A stretch of 64,000 nt of DNA from Mesorhizobium sp. (GTDB taxonomy: Bacteria > Pseudomonadota > Alphaproteobacteria > Rhizobiales > Rhizobiaceae), in the NCBI RefSeq assembly GCF_024710845.1, contig NZ_JANJTZ010000053.1, forward strand, positions 186,001 through 250,000, read 5' to 3'. The translations under genes and the position numbers were made by a program. Each line of letters starts with the position of its first letter. The first letter of the stretch is position 1. Of the stretch, positions 33,880 through 43,023 are shown piece after piece. Below the pieces are notes generated by a model that was not told the DNA's origin, did no database searches, and saw only the letters and a list, made by a program, of their open reading frames with translations.

Positions 33880-35055
33880 TCAAGACGCCCTGCGTACGGC
33901 CGCCCGGTAGATCGCGAAAACGATAAGGACGGTGCTCAGGCCTGCACTCACCATCGGCAGGCCGATCGGACCGAAAGCTTGGATCGCCGCGCCCGAGCCG
34001 GGTGGCCCGGCAATCCCGCCCACGCCCCACATCAGCGCAAAGGCCGAGTTTCCAGCGACCAGAGCCTGGCCCCTGAACCGGTTGCCGAGTTCGACCAGCG
34101 ACATCGTGTAGACACCGTAGCCGACGCCGCCCATCGCCAGCAGCACCGGCCAGACGAGCGGCCCCTCGATGAGAAACGGTAGCGACAGCACGCAGACCGC
34201 ATTGAGGGCTGCGCAGGCGATGATCATCGTCCGCGCTCCCAGCCGTTCTGCAAGGAAGCCGAGCGGCACCTGAAGCAGGATGTTGCCGAGCGAGAGCATC
34301 GTGATCAGTGCGGCGAGCCTGGCCTCCTGCAGCCCGTAGCCGGCGCCGAAGACCGGCATAAGCGAAAAGGCGCTCTGCTGGGTGGCGGCCGATACGCCGA
34401 CGGCGAGCAGCAGCGCCGGCGCGAGCGTCCAGAAGCTCCATATCCCGGATGCCGGTTTCCCTTCTTCGTCGGGTTCGAAGCCGCGCAGCCCTTTGGTCGT
34501 CAGGAACAGCAGCGCCGCGCAGGCGGTGAAACCGAAGATCGCGACGGAGAGCGGCGGCCAGCCGTCCGTTCCGACCAGCGTCAGTGTCAGCGGACCCGCT
34601 GCGTAGCCGACGCCGGTGACCGCGTTGAAGATTCCCATGATCCGGCCCCGCCGCGCGTCGGGAGCGAGCGCCATCATCCAGACTTCGCCGAGAATGTAGA
34701 GCGGATTGATCGCCAGCCCGATCAGGAAGCGCAGCAGATACCAGGCGACCCAGTTCTGCAGGGCGCCCACCAGAAGAAAGAGCAGCGCCCCGCTGAGCGC
34801 GGCGATGACCGCCAGCCGGCGCCCGCCGAGCCGGCGCACCAGTTCGGGCACGAACATCGCGGAAAGGATCAGCCCCAGCGGCGTCATGGCCGCGGAGAGG
34901 CCGATTTCGGCCGGTGTCATGCCTTGCCGCTGCATCAGGAAGGTGAACAGCGGATAAGACAGGCCCTGCGCCAGCGCGAACGCCGTCACCGCCGCAGTCA
35001 GGCCGGCAAGGCCACCGACGGGCAGGGTCGCCGTCTTGGGAGTCTCTTGGGTCAT
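33880..35055 (-). CDS. MFS transporter
   Basis: A 391-residue major facilitator with about twelve membrane segments in two halves separated by GLRGFEPDEEGKPASGIW. The loop 2-3 motif appears as VPELVRRLGGRRLAVIAAL. It resembles the YcaD/UhpC-like sugar or drug transporters, but the substrate cannot be told. The start is set at ATG 35055, in front of which no strong Shine-Dalgarno is seen; an upstream alternative at 35112 adds a charged leader. Same strand as the aminotransferase pair, 196 bp upstream of it. Confidence 0.85.
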   Translation of the reverse strand: MTQETPKTATLPVGGLAGLTAAVTAFALAQGLSYPLFTFLMQRQGMTPAEIGLSAAMTPLGLILSAMFVPELVRRLGGRRLAVIAALSGALLFLLVGALQNWVAWYLLRFLIGLAINPLYILGEVWMMALAPDARRGRIMGIFNAVTGVGYAAGPLTLTLVGTDGWPPLSVAIFGFTACAALLFLTTKGLRGFEPDEEGKPASGIWSFWTLAPALLLAVGVSAATQQSAFSLMPVFGAGYGLQEARLAALITMLSLGNILLQVPLGFLAERLGARTMIIACAALNAVCVLSLPFLIEGPLVWPVLLAMGGVGYGVYTMSLVELGNRFRGQALVAGNSAFALMWGVGGIAGPPGSGAAIQAFGPIGLPMVSAGLSTVLIVFAIYRAAVRRAS

Positions 35056-35173
35056 GCCGGGAGGCCGCCGCTTGGGTTTCGCGCGGTCGTAGCCGCCGCC
35101 CTCGGGCGGCACAAGAGGGAGCGTCGGGACCGCTCAGGCCAGCGGCTACTGCCGTCCCGTCGTTCTGCTGGCC

Positions 35174-36193
35174 TCAGACCAGACCGAGCGCGATCAGGCT
35201 GCGGGCCAATGCCGGCGCCGATTCGCTTAGCGGGATGAAGTCCATCCCAAGCGCCTTGCGCGTCTGCGAATTGTCGAAGCGCGTGTGAAGCCCGAGCTTA
35301 GGAACGGAGGCGCGGGCGGCGGGATCGAAAAGAGCGACCATCTTCACTACGAAGTCCGGCAATTCGCGGTTGGGCACCTTGCGTGCGCCCTCGCCCAGCC
35401 TCGCCCGCAGGGCGCGCGCGATGTCGATCATCCAGGCCGGCTCCGAGGCGACAAGATAGCGTCCTCCCGAGGGCTGGCTCGTCTCCAGTGCAAGCCGATG
35501 CGCCTTCGCGACATCGCGCACGTCGACCACCGGGAAGCTCAAGCGTGGCATGCCGGGGTATTTTCCTCTCAGCATCATCAGCACGAGGTCGGCCGAGGCG
35601 CCGACATCGGTATCGAGCGCGGGGCCGAGAACGAAGCCGGGATTGACGGTCGAATAGTGGAACGAAGGGCCGGCCTCGGTAGCCATCGCCCTGCCCTCCC
35701 GTTCGGCCAGCGTCTTCGAGCGCTCATAGGCGGTGACACCGGGACGGTCCACGATGGTCCAGTCGGCCTCCGTGTAGGGCGCCTCGCGCTCCCGCGGATG
35801 GCCGGCCAAGATCGCGGCGACCGAAGACGTCTGGACGAACCGTCCGACGCCGGCGTGTATCGCGGCCCCAAGCACTCGACGCGTGCCTTCGACCGCCGGC
35901 CGCACCAGCTCGTCCGGGTCCGCGGGCTGGATCAGCGGAAAGGGCGAAGCGAGATGCAGCACGCCGTCGACGCCTTGCATGGCCGCCGCCCAGCCGTTGT
36001 CCGCCAGCAGGTCGGCCTCTGCAAAATCGAGCCGTTCAGTATCGGCATGGGCCGCGAGCGTCGTGCGAACGCTTTCTGCCTTGGAGAGGTCGCGCACCGT
36101 ACCGCGCACCCGGTAGCCGGACGCCAGCATTTCCAAGGCGCAATGCTTGGCGATGAAGCCGGAGATGCCGGTGATCAATACTGTCTTTGTCAA
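35174..36193 (-). CDS. NAD-dependent epimerase/dihydroflavonol-4-reductase family protein
   Basis: A 339-residue extended short-chain dehydrogenase. The nucleotide-binding motif is VLITGISGFIAKHCALEML, and the active-site Tyr-x3-Lys is AYERSKTLAER with the Ser in TSSVAAI. The family reduces aldehydes and ketones using NADPH. Since the Rossmann motif must be near the N-terminus, I start at the TTG at 36193 (TKTVLITG) with GGAG 10 bp upstream; the TTG at 36250 would add 19 residues. Substrate unknown. Confidence 0.82.
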   Translation of the reverse strand: MTKTVLITGISGFIAKHCALEMLASGYRVRGTVRDLSKAESVRTTLAAHADTERLDFAEADLLADNGWAAAMQGVDGVLHLASPFPLIQPADPDELVRPAVEGTRRVLGAAIHAGVGRFVQTSSVAAILAGHPREREAPYTEADWTIVDRPGVTAYERSKTLAEREGRAMATEAGPSFHYSTVNPGFVLGPALDTDVGASADLVLMMLRGKYPGMPRLSFPVVDVRDVAKAHRLALETSQPSGGRYLVASEPAWMIDIARALRARLGEGARKVPNRELPDFVVKMVALFDPAARASVPKLGLHTRFDNSQTRKALGMDFIPLSESAPALARSLIALGLV

Positions 36194-37084
36194 CCGGCTT
36201 TCGTCTCCAGCTGGAGCGATGATGTCCGGCGGAGCGTAGCCCACGAACAAGGCGCCGCCAAGCTCGTAGATTCCGCCATCACCTCAGGGACGCCGCGGCA
36301 CCGATGCTTCCACGACAGATACGCGGGATCCGGCCACGGCATAGTCCGATACATCGACCAGCAGAGTCCCGACGCCCGCCACTCTGCGCCCTGCCGAGCC
36401 GGCTTTGGCAAAGACCGGCCGCTGCGGCCAAGCGGCAAGCGAGCCGACCGGCGAGGTATGCGAGGTATGGAGCAGGCGATCGCACTCGGTTCGAGATCAT
36501 CTCCCAGTACCCAACGCCTTGTCCCGGATGTCGTGAGACGCGCCCACGACCAGACGTGCCGGCCATCTGGTTTCATTGAGGATCCTACGGCAGCACAATC
36601 TCGAAACATTGGAGGCTGATCGTCTATCCATCGCTCGAGAACAGGTCCGGGCCACGGAGGCAACTCATGTCGATGCGCTATCAGGTCCGCGTTCGCAATC
36701 CGGAGAATCCGCACGTGTTTGCCCTGCGGATGAACGCATGTCGTGGCGGTTCTTTGGATCCGAACACAGGCGAGAACCGGCGCGAAGGGCCGCCATCAAC
36801 GAACCGCGGTAGGGTCCTTGACGTGCGCCAAGTGCCGCACTCGATCAGGGTCATCGAAAGAGGTTGAGCCGATCGCGCCGCTGGATGGCGGCGCGGCCAA
36901 GATCGGCTACTTTGACAGAACGACCGATGTGGCCGATCCGGAGCCGCCGCCCGCTCTCTTCGGCGAGCAGGCGCCCTCCGGTGTCATGTCGCATCCTTCG
37001 TGCTTGTGGTCGCCGCTCCCGCTATCGCGAAGACCCGCACCGTCCAATATGGCCCCGAACTCTGTCAGCCTGTCGGGGAATTGC
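36194..37084. other. Long intergenic region upstream of the mttB1 operon
   Basis: About 890 bp without a convincing gene separate the reductase gene from the MttB operon. Open frames here are short or shadow-like. The only one with a good ribosome-binding site is a 66-codon frame at 36667-36867 (GGAGG 7 bp before ATG), listed separately. The region must contain the promoter of the methyltransferase operon. Confidence 0.5.
36667..36867 (+). CDS. Possible small protein, unknown
   Basis: A 66-residue frame beginning MSMRYQVRVRNPENPHVF, preceded by CACGGAGGCAACTC, a good Shine-Dalgarno at normal distance. The protein is polar and Arg-rich with no membrane segment and matches nothing I know. It lies 217 bp upstream of the MttB operon on the same strand, so it could equally be a leader-region artefact. 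Confidence 0.25.
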   Translation: MSMRYQVRVRNPENPHVFALRMNACRGGSLDPNTGENRREGPPSTNRGRVLDVRQVPHSIRVIERG

Positions 37085-38653
37085 ATGTCCGAAGCCTCAG
37101 CCGATGCCGCACCCGCGGCCCGCGCCCGCAGCGGTGGCCGCGCCGGCAAGCGCGCCGGTGGCTCGGCCGCATTCGAACAGCCACCGTTCCGCCGCCTGAA
37201 GCGCGCGTTTGCACCGACGAATATCGTCTCGGAAGACCAGCTTGAATCGATCCATTTCGCTTCGCTGCGCGTTCTGTCCGAGATCGGACTCGACGTGTTG
37301 CACGAGGAGGCGCGCCGCATCATGAAGGGAGCCGGCGCCGATGTGCGTGAGGGCTCGGAGCGCGTCCGCTTCGATCCCGACATGGTGCTGGAATGGGTAT
37401 CGCACGCGCCGTCGGAGTTCCGGGTGCATGCGCGCAATCCCGACCATTCGATCGATTTCGGCGGCGACAACCTCGTGTTCGCTCAGGTGGCGTCGGCGCC
37501 GAACTGCTCCGACCTCGACAACGGCCGGCGCCCAGGCAACCAGAAAGATTTTCGCAATCTGGTCAAGCTCGCTCAGATGCACAATGTCATCTCGGCGACG
37601 GGCGGCTATCCGGTCGAGCCGATCGACATCCATCCTTCGATCCGCCACCTAGAATGCATCCGCGACCTGGCGACGCTGACCGACAAGGTGTTCCACATCT
37701 ATTCGCTCGGCCGTGAGCGCAACCTCGACGGCATCGAGATCGGCCGCATCGCCAACGGCTTGACCCACGATCAACTCCTCGACACGCCCGTCTGCTACAC
37801 GATCATCAACACCAACTCGCCGCTGAAGCTCGACGTCCCGATGATGGAGGGCATCATCCAGATGTCGTCGCACGGGCAGCTTGTGATCGTCACACCGTTC
37901 ACGCTGGCGGGCGCCATGGCGCCGGTGACGATGGCGGGCGCCGTCGTTCAGCAGAACGCCGAAGCGCTGGCGGGGATCGCCTTCACCCAGATGGTGCGCA
38001 AAGGCGCACCGGTCGGCTACGGCGGCTTCACTTCCAATGTCGACATGAAGTCGGGCGCGCCGGCCTTCGGCACGCCGGAATACATGAAGGCGCAGATGCT
38101 GGGCGGCCAGCTTGCGCGGAAATACAACATTCCCTACCGAACATCGAATACCTGCGCCGCCAACGCGGTCGATGCGCAGGCCGCCTACGAAAGCGTCTTT
38201 TCGCTCTGGGGGGCGGTGCAGGGTGGCGGCAATTTCGTTCTCCACGCTGCCGGCTGGCTCGAAGGGGGCCTGCGCGCTTCCTACGAGAAGATGATCCTCG
38301 ACATTGACCTGCTGCAGATGGTCAGCGAGATGCTGACCCCGCTCGACCTGTCCGAGGATGCGCTCGCCGTCGAAGCGATCCGCGATGTCGGCCCGGGCGG
38401 CCACTTCTTCGGCACCCAGCACACCCAGGACCGCTACAAGACGGCCTTCTACGCGCCTATCCTGTCCGACTGGCGCAATTACGAGACCTGGGCCGAGGCC
38501 GGTTCGCCGACCGCGGTGGAGAAGGCAAACCGCGTCTGGAAGGAGCGGCTGGCGAGCTTCGAGGCGCCCGCCATGGACCCTGCGCGGCGCGAGGAGCTTG
38601 ACGATTTCGTCGAGAAGCGCATCGCCGCCGGCGGCGCCCCGACGGATTTCTGA
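37085..38653 (+). CDS. Trimethylamine methyltransferase (MttB) family protein, non-pyrrolysine, paralogue 1
   Basis: A 522-residue MttB-superfamily methyltransferase (TIM-barrel). Typical blocks are ASLRVLSEIGLDVLHEEARR near residue 60, FTLAGAMAPVTMAGAVVQQN, and NFVLHAAGWLEGGLRASYEK in the region where archaeal MttB carries pyrrolysine; there is no in-frame TAG here. Characterised non-pyrrolysine members (MtgB and relatives) transfer a methyl from glycine betaine, proline betaine or carnitine to a Co(I) corrinoid protein. An Arg/Gly/Ala-rich tail (RARSGGRAGKRAGGSAAF) precedes the fold. It is first in a likely operon with ridA, an FAD/GcvT dehydrogenase and a DddP-like gene. Confidence 0.87.
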   Translation: MSEASADAAPAARARSGGRAGKRAGGSAAFEQPPFRRLKRAFAPTNIVSEDQLESIHFASLRVLSEIGLDVLHEEARRIMKGAGADVREGSERVRFDPDMVLEWVSHAPSEFRVHARNPDHSIDFGGDNLVFAQVASAPNCSDLDNGRRPGNQKDFRNLVKLAQMHNVISATGGYPVEPIDIHPSIRHLECIRDLATLTDKVFHIYSLGRERNLDGIEIGRIANGLTHDQLLDTPVCYTIINTNSPLKLDVPMMEGIIQMSSHGQLVIVTPFTLAGAMAPVTMAGAVVQQNAEALAGIAFTQMVRKGAPVGYGGFTSNVDMKSGAPAFGTPEYMKAQMLGGQLARKYNIPYRTSNTCAANAVDAQAAYESVFSLWGAVQGGGNFVLHAAGWLEGGLRASYEKMILDIDLLQMVSEMLTPLDLSEDALAVEAIRDVGPGGHFFGTQHTQDRYKTAFYAPILSDWRNYETWAEAGSPTAVEKANRVWKERLASFEAPAMDPARREELDDFVEKRIAAGGAPTDF

Positions 38654-38662
38654 GGCGGCGCG

Positions 38663-39046
38663 ATGAAACTCACTCCCATCAATGCCCCCGATGCGCCGCA
38701 ACCGGTCGGAGGCTACGCGCAAACGATGGAAGTCACCGGCGCGTCGCGCATCCTCTATGTCAGCGGCCAGATTCCGGCTGCGACCGACGGTTCGGTGCCC
38801 GACAGCTTCGAAGCTCAGGCCCGCCTCTGCTGGGCCAATGTCATCGCCCAGTTGCGGGCCGCCGGAATGACGCTCGACAACCTCGTGAAGGTGACGATCT
38901 TCCTGTCCGACCGCAAACACATCGCCGACTACCGTAAGGTGCGGATCGAGGTTCTGGAGGGCCGCCAGATCGGCCTCACCACCACCATCACCGGGATTTT
39001 CGACGAGAAATGGCTGCTCGAGATCGAGGCGATCGCTGCCGCCTGA
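38663..39046 (+). CDS. RidA family protein (enamine/imine deaminase)
   Basis: A 127-residue RidA/YjgF protein with the pattern ILYVSGQIPAATDGSVP, then LRAAGMTLDNLVKVTIFLSD. RidA proteins hydrolyse reactive enamines and imines released by PLP or flavin enzymes. It starts 9 bp after the methyltransferase and 35 bp before the flavin dehydrogenase, where imines would form, so it probably clears an iminium product of N-demethylation. Confidence 0.87.
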   Translation: MKLTPINAPDAPQPVGGYAQTMEVTGASRILYVSGQIPAATDGSVPDSFEAQARLCWANVIAQLRAAGMTLDNLVKVTIFLSDRKHIADYRKVRIEVLEGRQIGLTTTITGIFDEKWLLEIEAIAAA

Positions 39047-39081
39047 CCTGAATCAGTTTTCCAAGCCACGGACCCATCTCC

Positions 39082-41655
39082 ATGAAATCTCACGTCAAAG
39101 CGGTAGTCATCGGCGGCGGTGTCGTCGGCTGCTCGGTGCTCTACCACCTCGCCCGCGCGGGCTGGACCGACATCATGCTGATCGAGCGGTCGGAGCTGAC
39201 GTCCGGCTCGTCCTGGCACGCGGCCGGCGGCTTCCATACGCTGAACGGCGATCCGAACGTCGCCAAGCTGCAGGCCTACACCGTGCAGCTCTACAAGGAA
39301 CTGGAGGAGCTCTCCGGCCAGTCCTGCTCGCTGCACCTGACCGGCGGCGTCATGCTGGCCGACAGCCCCGAGCGCATGGACTTCCTGCGGCTGGCCCATG
39401 CCAAAGGCCGCTATCTCGGCATGGACACCGAGCTGATCACGCCGTCCGAGGCGAAATCGATGTTTCCCTTCATGGACGAGAGCCATTTCGTCGGCGCCAT
39501 GTGGGACCCGGTCGAGGGCCATCTTGACCCGTCCGGCACCACGATCGCCTATTCCAAGGCCGCCAAGAAGCTCGGCGCCGAGATCGTGCTGCGCAACCCG
39601 GTCAAGGAGCTGACGCAGCAGCCCGACGGCACCTGGAACGTGATCACCGAGCAGGGCACCGTGCACGCCGAGCATGTTGTCAACTGCGGCGGGCTGTGGG
39701 CGCGCGAGATCGGGCGCATGGTCGGCGTCGAGCTGCCGGTGCTCGCCATGGAGCACATGTATCTCTTGACCGAGCCGATGCCCGAGGTCGAGGCCTTCAA
39801 CAAGGCAACCGGCCGCGAGATGGTCGGCGTGCTCGACTTCAAGGGCGAGATCTACACCCGCCAGGAGCGCAACGGCATCCTGCTCGGCACCTACGAGAAG
39901 GCCTGCAAGCCGTGGTCGCCGGTCAATACGCCCTGGGACTTCGGCCACGAGCTGCTGGCGCCCGACCTCGACCGCATCGCGCCGTCGCTCGAACTCGGCT
40001 TCAAACATTTCCCCGGAATCGCGAACGCCGGCATCAAACAGGTCATCAACGGTCCCTTCACCTTCGCGCCGGACGGCAATCCGCTGGTCGGCCCGGTGCA
40101 GGGCCTGACCAATTTCTGGGTCGCCTGCGGCGTCATGGCCGGCTTCTCCCAGGGCGGCGGCGTCGGGCTGGCGCTATCGAACTGGATGGTCAACGGCGAT
40201 CCCGGTTTCGACGTCTGGGGCATGGACGTCGCGCGCTGGGGCGAATGGGCAAGCCTGCGCTACACCAACGCCAAGGTGCGCGAGAACTATTCGCGCCGCT
40301 TCTCGATCCGTTTCCCCAACGAGGAACTGCCCGCCGCCCGCCCCGCGCAGACCACGCCGCTCTACGACACGATGGTCGCTCAGAACGCGGTCATGGGCGA
40401 CTCCTGGGGCCTGGAAACCCCACTCTGGTTCGCGCCGAAAGGCACGGAGCCGAAAGATATCGTCTCCTTCCATCGTTCCAACGATTTCGAGCATGTCGGC
40501 AACGAGGTGCGAGCGACGCGCGAGAGCGTCGGCATCACCGAGATCGCCAACTTCGCCAAATACGAGGTCTCGGGCCCGGGCGCCGAGGACTTCCTCAACC
40601 GGCTGATGACCAACAGGATGCCGAAGACCGGCCGCATCGTCCTGACGCCGATGCTGAACGAGTTCGGCAAGCTGATCGGCGACTTCACCATCGCCAAGAC
40701 GGGCGACGAGCGCTTCATGATCTGGGGCTCCTCGGCGGCGCAGAAATACCACATGCGCTGGTTCGAGACGCACCTGTCGAAGGACGGGTCGGTGCGCATC
40801 CACCGCTTCGACCAAACGCTCGTCGGCCTCTCCATCGCCGGCCCGAACGCGCAGAAGCTGTTGCAGAAGCTGGTCGATGTGGACATTTCGTCCAAGGCGT
40901 TCCGCTTCATGGACTTCCGCGAGATGGCCGTCGGCGGGGCACCCTGCATGGTCAACCGCATCACCTACACGGGCGACCTCGGCTACGAGATCTGGATGGC
41001 GCCGGCCTATGAGCGGCTGGTCTATGCCGAGATCAAGAAAGCCGGAGCAGAGTTCGGCATCGTCGACTTCGGCATGCGCGCGCTGCTGTCCATGCGCCTG
41101 GAAAAGAACTTTCCGACCTGGTTCCGCGAGCTTCGGCCGATCTATGGCCCCTTCGAAGGCGGCATGGACCGCTTCATCAAGATGGAGAAGAACGACTTCA
41201 TCGGCCGCGACGCCGCCGCGAAGGAACTCGCCGACGGCCCGAAGCTGCGCCGAGTCTCGCTCATCGTCAACGCGGTCGACGCCGACGTCATGGGCGACGA
41301 GCCGATCTGGGCGAAGGTGAACGGCAAGGATTTCGGCACCGTCGGCAAGACACACGAGTTTGGCGCACCCCGCTTCGACGCGGCGGGCAAGGAAGTGCGC
41401 GGTTCGGCGGCCGCGACCGGCGCGTCGGCCGTGCGAGGCCTGCATGACGGCGAATGGTCGGTCGTCGGCTGGGTGACGTCGGGCGGCTATGCGCACTATG
41501 TGCAGAAGTCGATGGCGCAGGGCTATGTGCCTGCCGAACTCGCCAGTGACGAGAGCGAAGGCCTGTTCGAGATTGAGATCCTCGGCCACCGCCGCAAGGC
41601 CCGCATCACTCTCGAGCCGCCGTTCGATCCGTCGGGCGAGAAGATGCGGGGGTGA
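39082..41655 (+). CDS. FAD-dependent oxidoreductase with GcvT domain (dimethylglycine/sarcosine dehydrogenase type)
   Basis: An 857-residue two-part enzyme. The N-terminal DAO domain has the FAD motif VVIGGGVVGCSVLYHLARAG and SGSSWHAAGGFHTLN, where the His is the position of covalent FAD in dimethylglycine dehydrogenase. The C-terminal half, from about residue 440, is a GcvT folate-binding domain (GITEIANFAKYEVSGPGAE, later YTGDLGYEIWM). Such enzymes oxidise N-methyl groups of dimethylglycine or sarcosine and give 5,10-methylene-THF. Context (mttB, ridA) fits stepwise demethylation of a quaternary amine. Confidence 0.9.
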   Translation: MKSHVKAVVIGGGVVGCSVLYHLARAGWTDIMLIERSELTSGSSWHAAGGFHTLNGDPNVAKLQAYTVQLYKELEELSGQSCSLHLTGGVMLADSPERMDFLRLAHAKGRYLGMDTELITPSEAKSMFPFMDESHFVGAMWDPVEGHLDPSGTTIAYSKAAKKLGAEIVLRNPVKELTQQPDGTWNVITEQGTVHAEHVVNCGGLWAREIGRMVGVELPVLAMEHMYLLTEPMPEVEAFNKATGREMVGVLDFKGEIYTRQERNGILLGTYEKACKPWSPVNTPWDFGHELLAPDLDRIAPSLELGFKHFPGIANAGIKQVINGPFTFAPDGNPLVGPVQGLTNFWVACGVMAGFSQGGGVGLALSNWMVNGDPGFDVWGMDVARWGEWASLRYTNAKVRENYSRRFSIRFPNEELPAARPAQTTPLYDTMVAQNAVMGDSWGLETPLWFAPKGTEPKDIVSFHRSNDFEHVGNEVRATRESVGITEIANFAKYEVSGPGAEDFLNRLMTNRMPKTGRIVLTPMLNEFGKLIGDFTIAKTGDERFMIWGSSAAQKYHMRWFETHLSKDGSVRIHRFDQTLVGLSIAGPNAQKLLQKLVDVDISSKAFRFMDFREMAVGGAPCMVNRITYTGDLGYEIWMAPAYERLVYAEIKKAGAEFGIVDFGMRALLSMRLEKNFPTWFRELRPIYGPFEGGMDRFIKMEKNDFIGRDAAAKELADGPKLRRVSLIVNAVDADVMGDEPIWAKVNGKDFGTVGKTHEFGAPRFDAAGKEVRGSAAATGASAVRGLHDGEWSVVGWVTSGGYAHYVQKSMAQGYVPAELASDESEGLFEIEILGHRRKARITLEPPFDPSGEKMRG

Positions 41656-41668
41656 GGGCGAGAGCGCG

Positions 41669-43021
41669 ATGACCGAGCCGGGGCGTTCCACCTCTTTCGG
41701 CCGCCACCGCAAGATTGCGCCGTTCGAGCCGGGCTCGGCCGATGCCCCGCGCGAAGCATCCCGCGACAAGGCCTCGCTTAACCAGCACGTCCTCGGCTAC
41801 GGCGCACAGGCCGAGGCCGAGTGGGCGTTGGCTGGCATCGCCGCGCCGGACCTGCCGGCGATGCGCAAATACCGTCTCGAGCGCATCCGCGCCGAGCTCA
41901 GGCGCCGCGGCTATGCCGGTGCCCTCCTCTACGACCCGATCAACATCCGCTATGCGACCGACTCGACCAACATGCAGCTCTGGGTCGCTCACAATCCGAC
42001 CCGTCACTGCTTCGTCGCGACCGACGGGCCGGTCGTCCTGTTCGACTACTTCTCCTGCGAACACCTGTCCGACCATTCCGGCGTCGTCGACGAGGTTCGC
42101 CCGGCGGTCTCGTGGATGTACATGTATGGCGGCGAGTTGACGGACCGGCGCGTCGCGCGCTGGGCGGCCGGCATCGCCGACCTGGTGCGCGAGCACGGCG
42201 GCGGCAACGCCCGCATCGCCGTCGATCACCTCAACCCCGAAGGCGCCACCGAACTCGCCCGCCTCGGCATTTCGGTCGGCAATGGCGAGGCGGTGATGGA
42301 AAGCGCGCGCCTGATCAAGTCGCCGGACGAGATCCTCGCCATGCGCCGCGCGATCGTCGCCTGCGAGGCCGCGATGGGCGAGATGCAGGCGCAGCTCAGG
42401 CCCGGCATCAGCGAAAACGAACTCTGGGCCGAACTTCACCGCGCCAACATCGCGCGCGGCGGCGAATGGATCGAGACGCGACTTCTATCGTCAGGCCCGC
42501 GCACCAACCCGTGGTTCCAGGAGTGCTCGTCGCGGATCATAGAGGCGGGCGACCTCGTCGCCTTCGATACCGACCTCATCGGCCCCTACGGCTTCTGCGC
42601 CGACCTGTCGCGCACCTGGCTCTGCGGCGATGTCCGGCCGACCAATGAGCAGCGCGACCTCTTCCGCATCGCCGCCGACCAGATCGCGCACAACACCGCG
42701 CTGCTACGACCGGGCATCTCGTTTCGCGATCTCGCCGAGCGGTCGGTCGTTCCGCCGTCCGACTGCTTCCCGACCCGCTACGGCGTACTCTATCACGGTG
42801 TCGGTCTCGCCGACGAATACCCCACCCTGCCGCACGCCGCCGATTGGACTGACGACACGCCCGACGGCGTTCTGGAATCCGGTATGGTCCTGTGCGTGGA
42901 AAGCTATATCGGCCGGCTCGGCGGGCATGAAGGCGTCAAGATTGAAGAGCAGGTATTGATCACCGAGACAGGTTCGCAACAGCTGTCGTCGTATCCGCTG
43001 GACGAGCGGCTGTTGCGCTGA
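41669..43021 (+). CDS. M24-fold protein resembling DMSP lyase DddP
   Basis: A 450-residue protein of the M24/creatinase-prolidase fold. Several stretches match DddP of Roseovarius as I recall it: NIRYATDSTNMQLW, GGEWIETRLL, SGPRTNPWFQEC and VAFDTDLIGPYG. The five metal-binding positions appear in AFDTDL, ADLSRTW, YHGVGLADE, VLCVESYI and KIEEQVL. DddP cleaves DMSP to dimethyl sulfide and acrylate; the same fold includes creatinase and Xaa-Pro peptidase. It is last in the mttB1 operon, 13 bp after the dehydrogenase. The ATG at 41669 follows GTGAGGGCGAG. Confidence 0.72.
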   Translation: MTEPGRSTSFGRHRKIAPFEPGSADAPREASRDKASLNQHVLGYGAQAEAEWALAGIAAPDLPAMRKYRLERIRAELRRRGYAGALLYDPINIRYATDSTNMQLWVAHNPTRHCFVATDGPVVLFDYFSCEHLSDHSGVVDEVRPAVSWMYMYGGELTDRRVARWAAGIADLVREHGGGNARIAVDHLNPEGATELARLGISVGNGEAVMESARLIKSPDEILAMRRAIVACEAAMGEMQAQLRPGISENELWAELHRANIARGGEWIETRLLSSGPRTNPWFQECSSRIIEAGDLVAFDTDLIGPYGFCADLSRTWLCGDVRPTNEQRDLFRIAADQIAHNTALLRPGISFRDLAERSVVPPSDCFPTRYGVLYHGVGLADEYPTLPHAADWTDDTPDGVLESGMVLCVESYIGRLGGHEGVKIEEQVLITETGSQQLSSYPLDERLLR

Positions 43022-43023
43022 AC

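Noticed and set aside
37085-38653. Pyrrolysine (amber) codon in mttB1
   Set aside because: The frame has no internal TAG, and no PylS/PylB genes are present; it is a non-pyrrolysine homologue.
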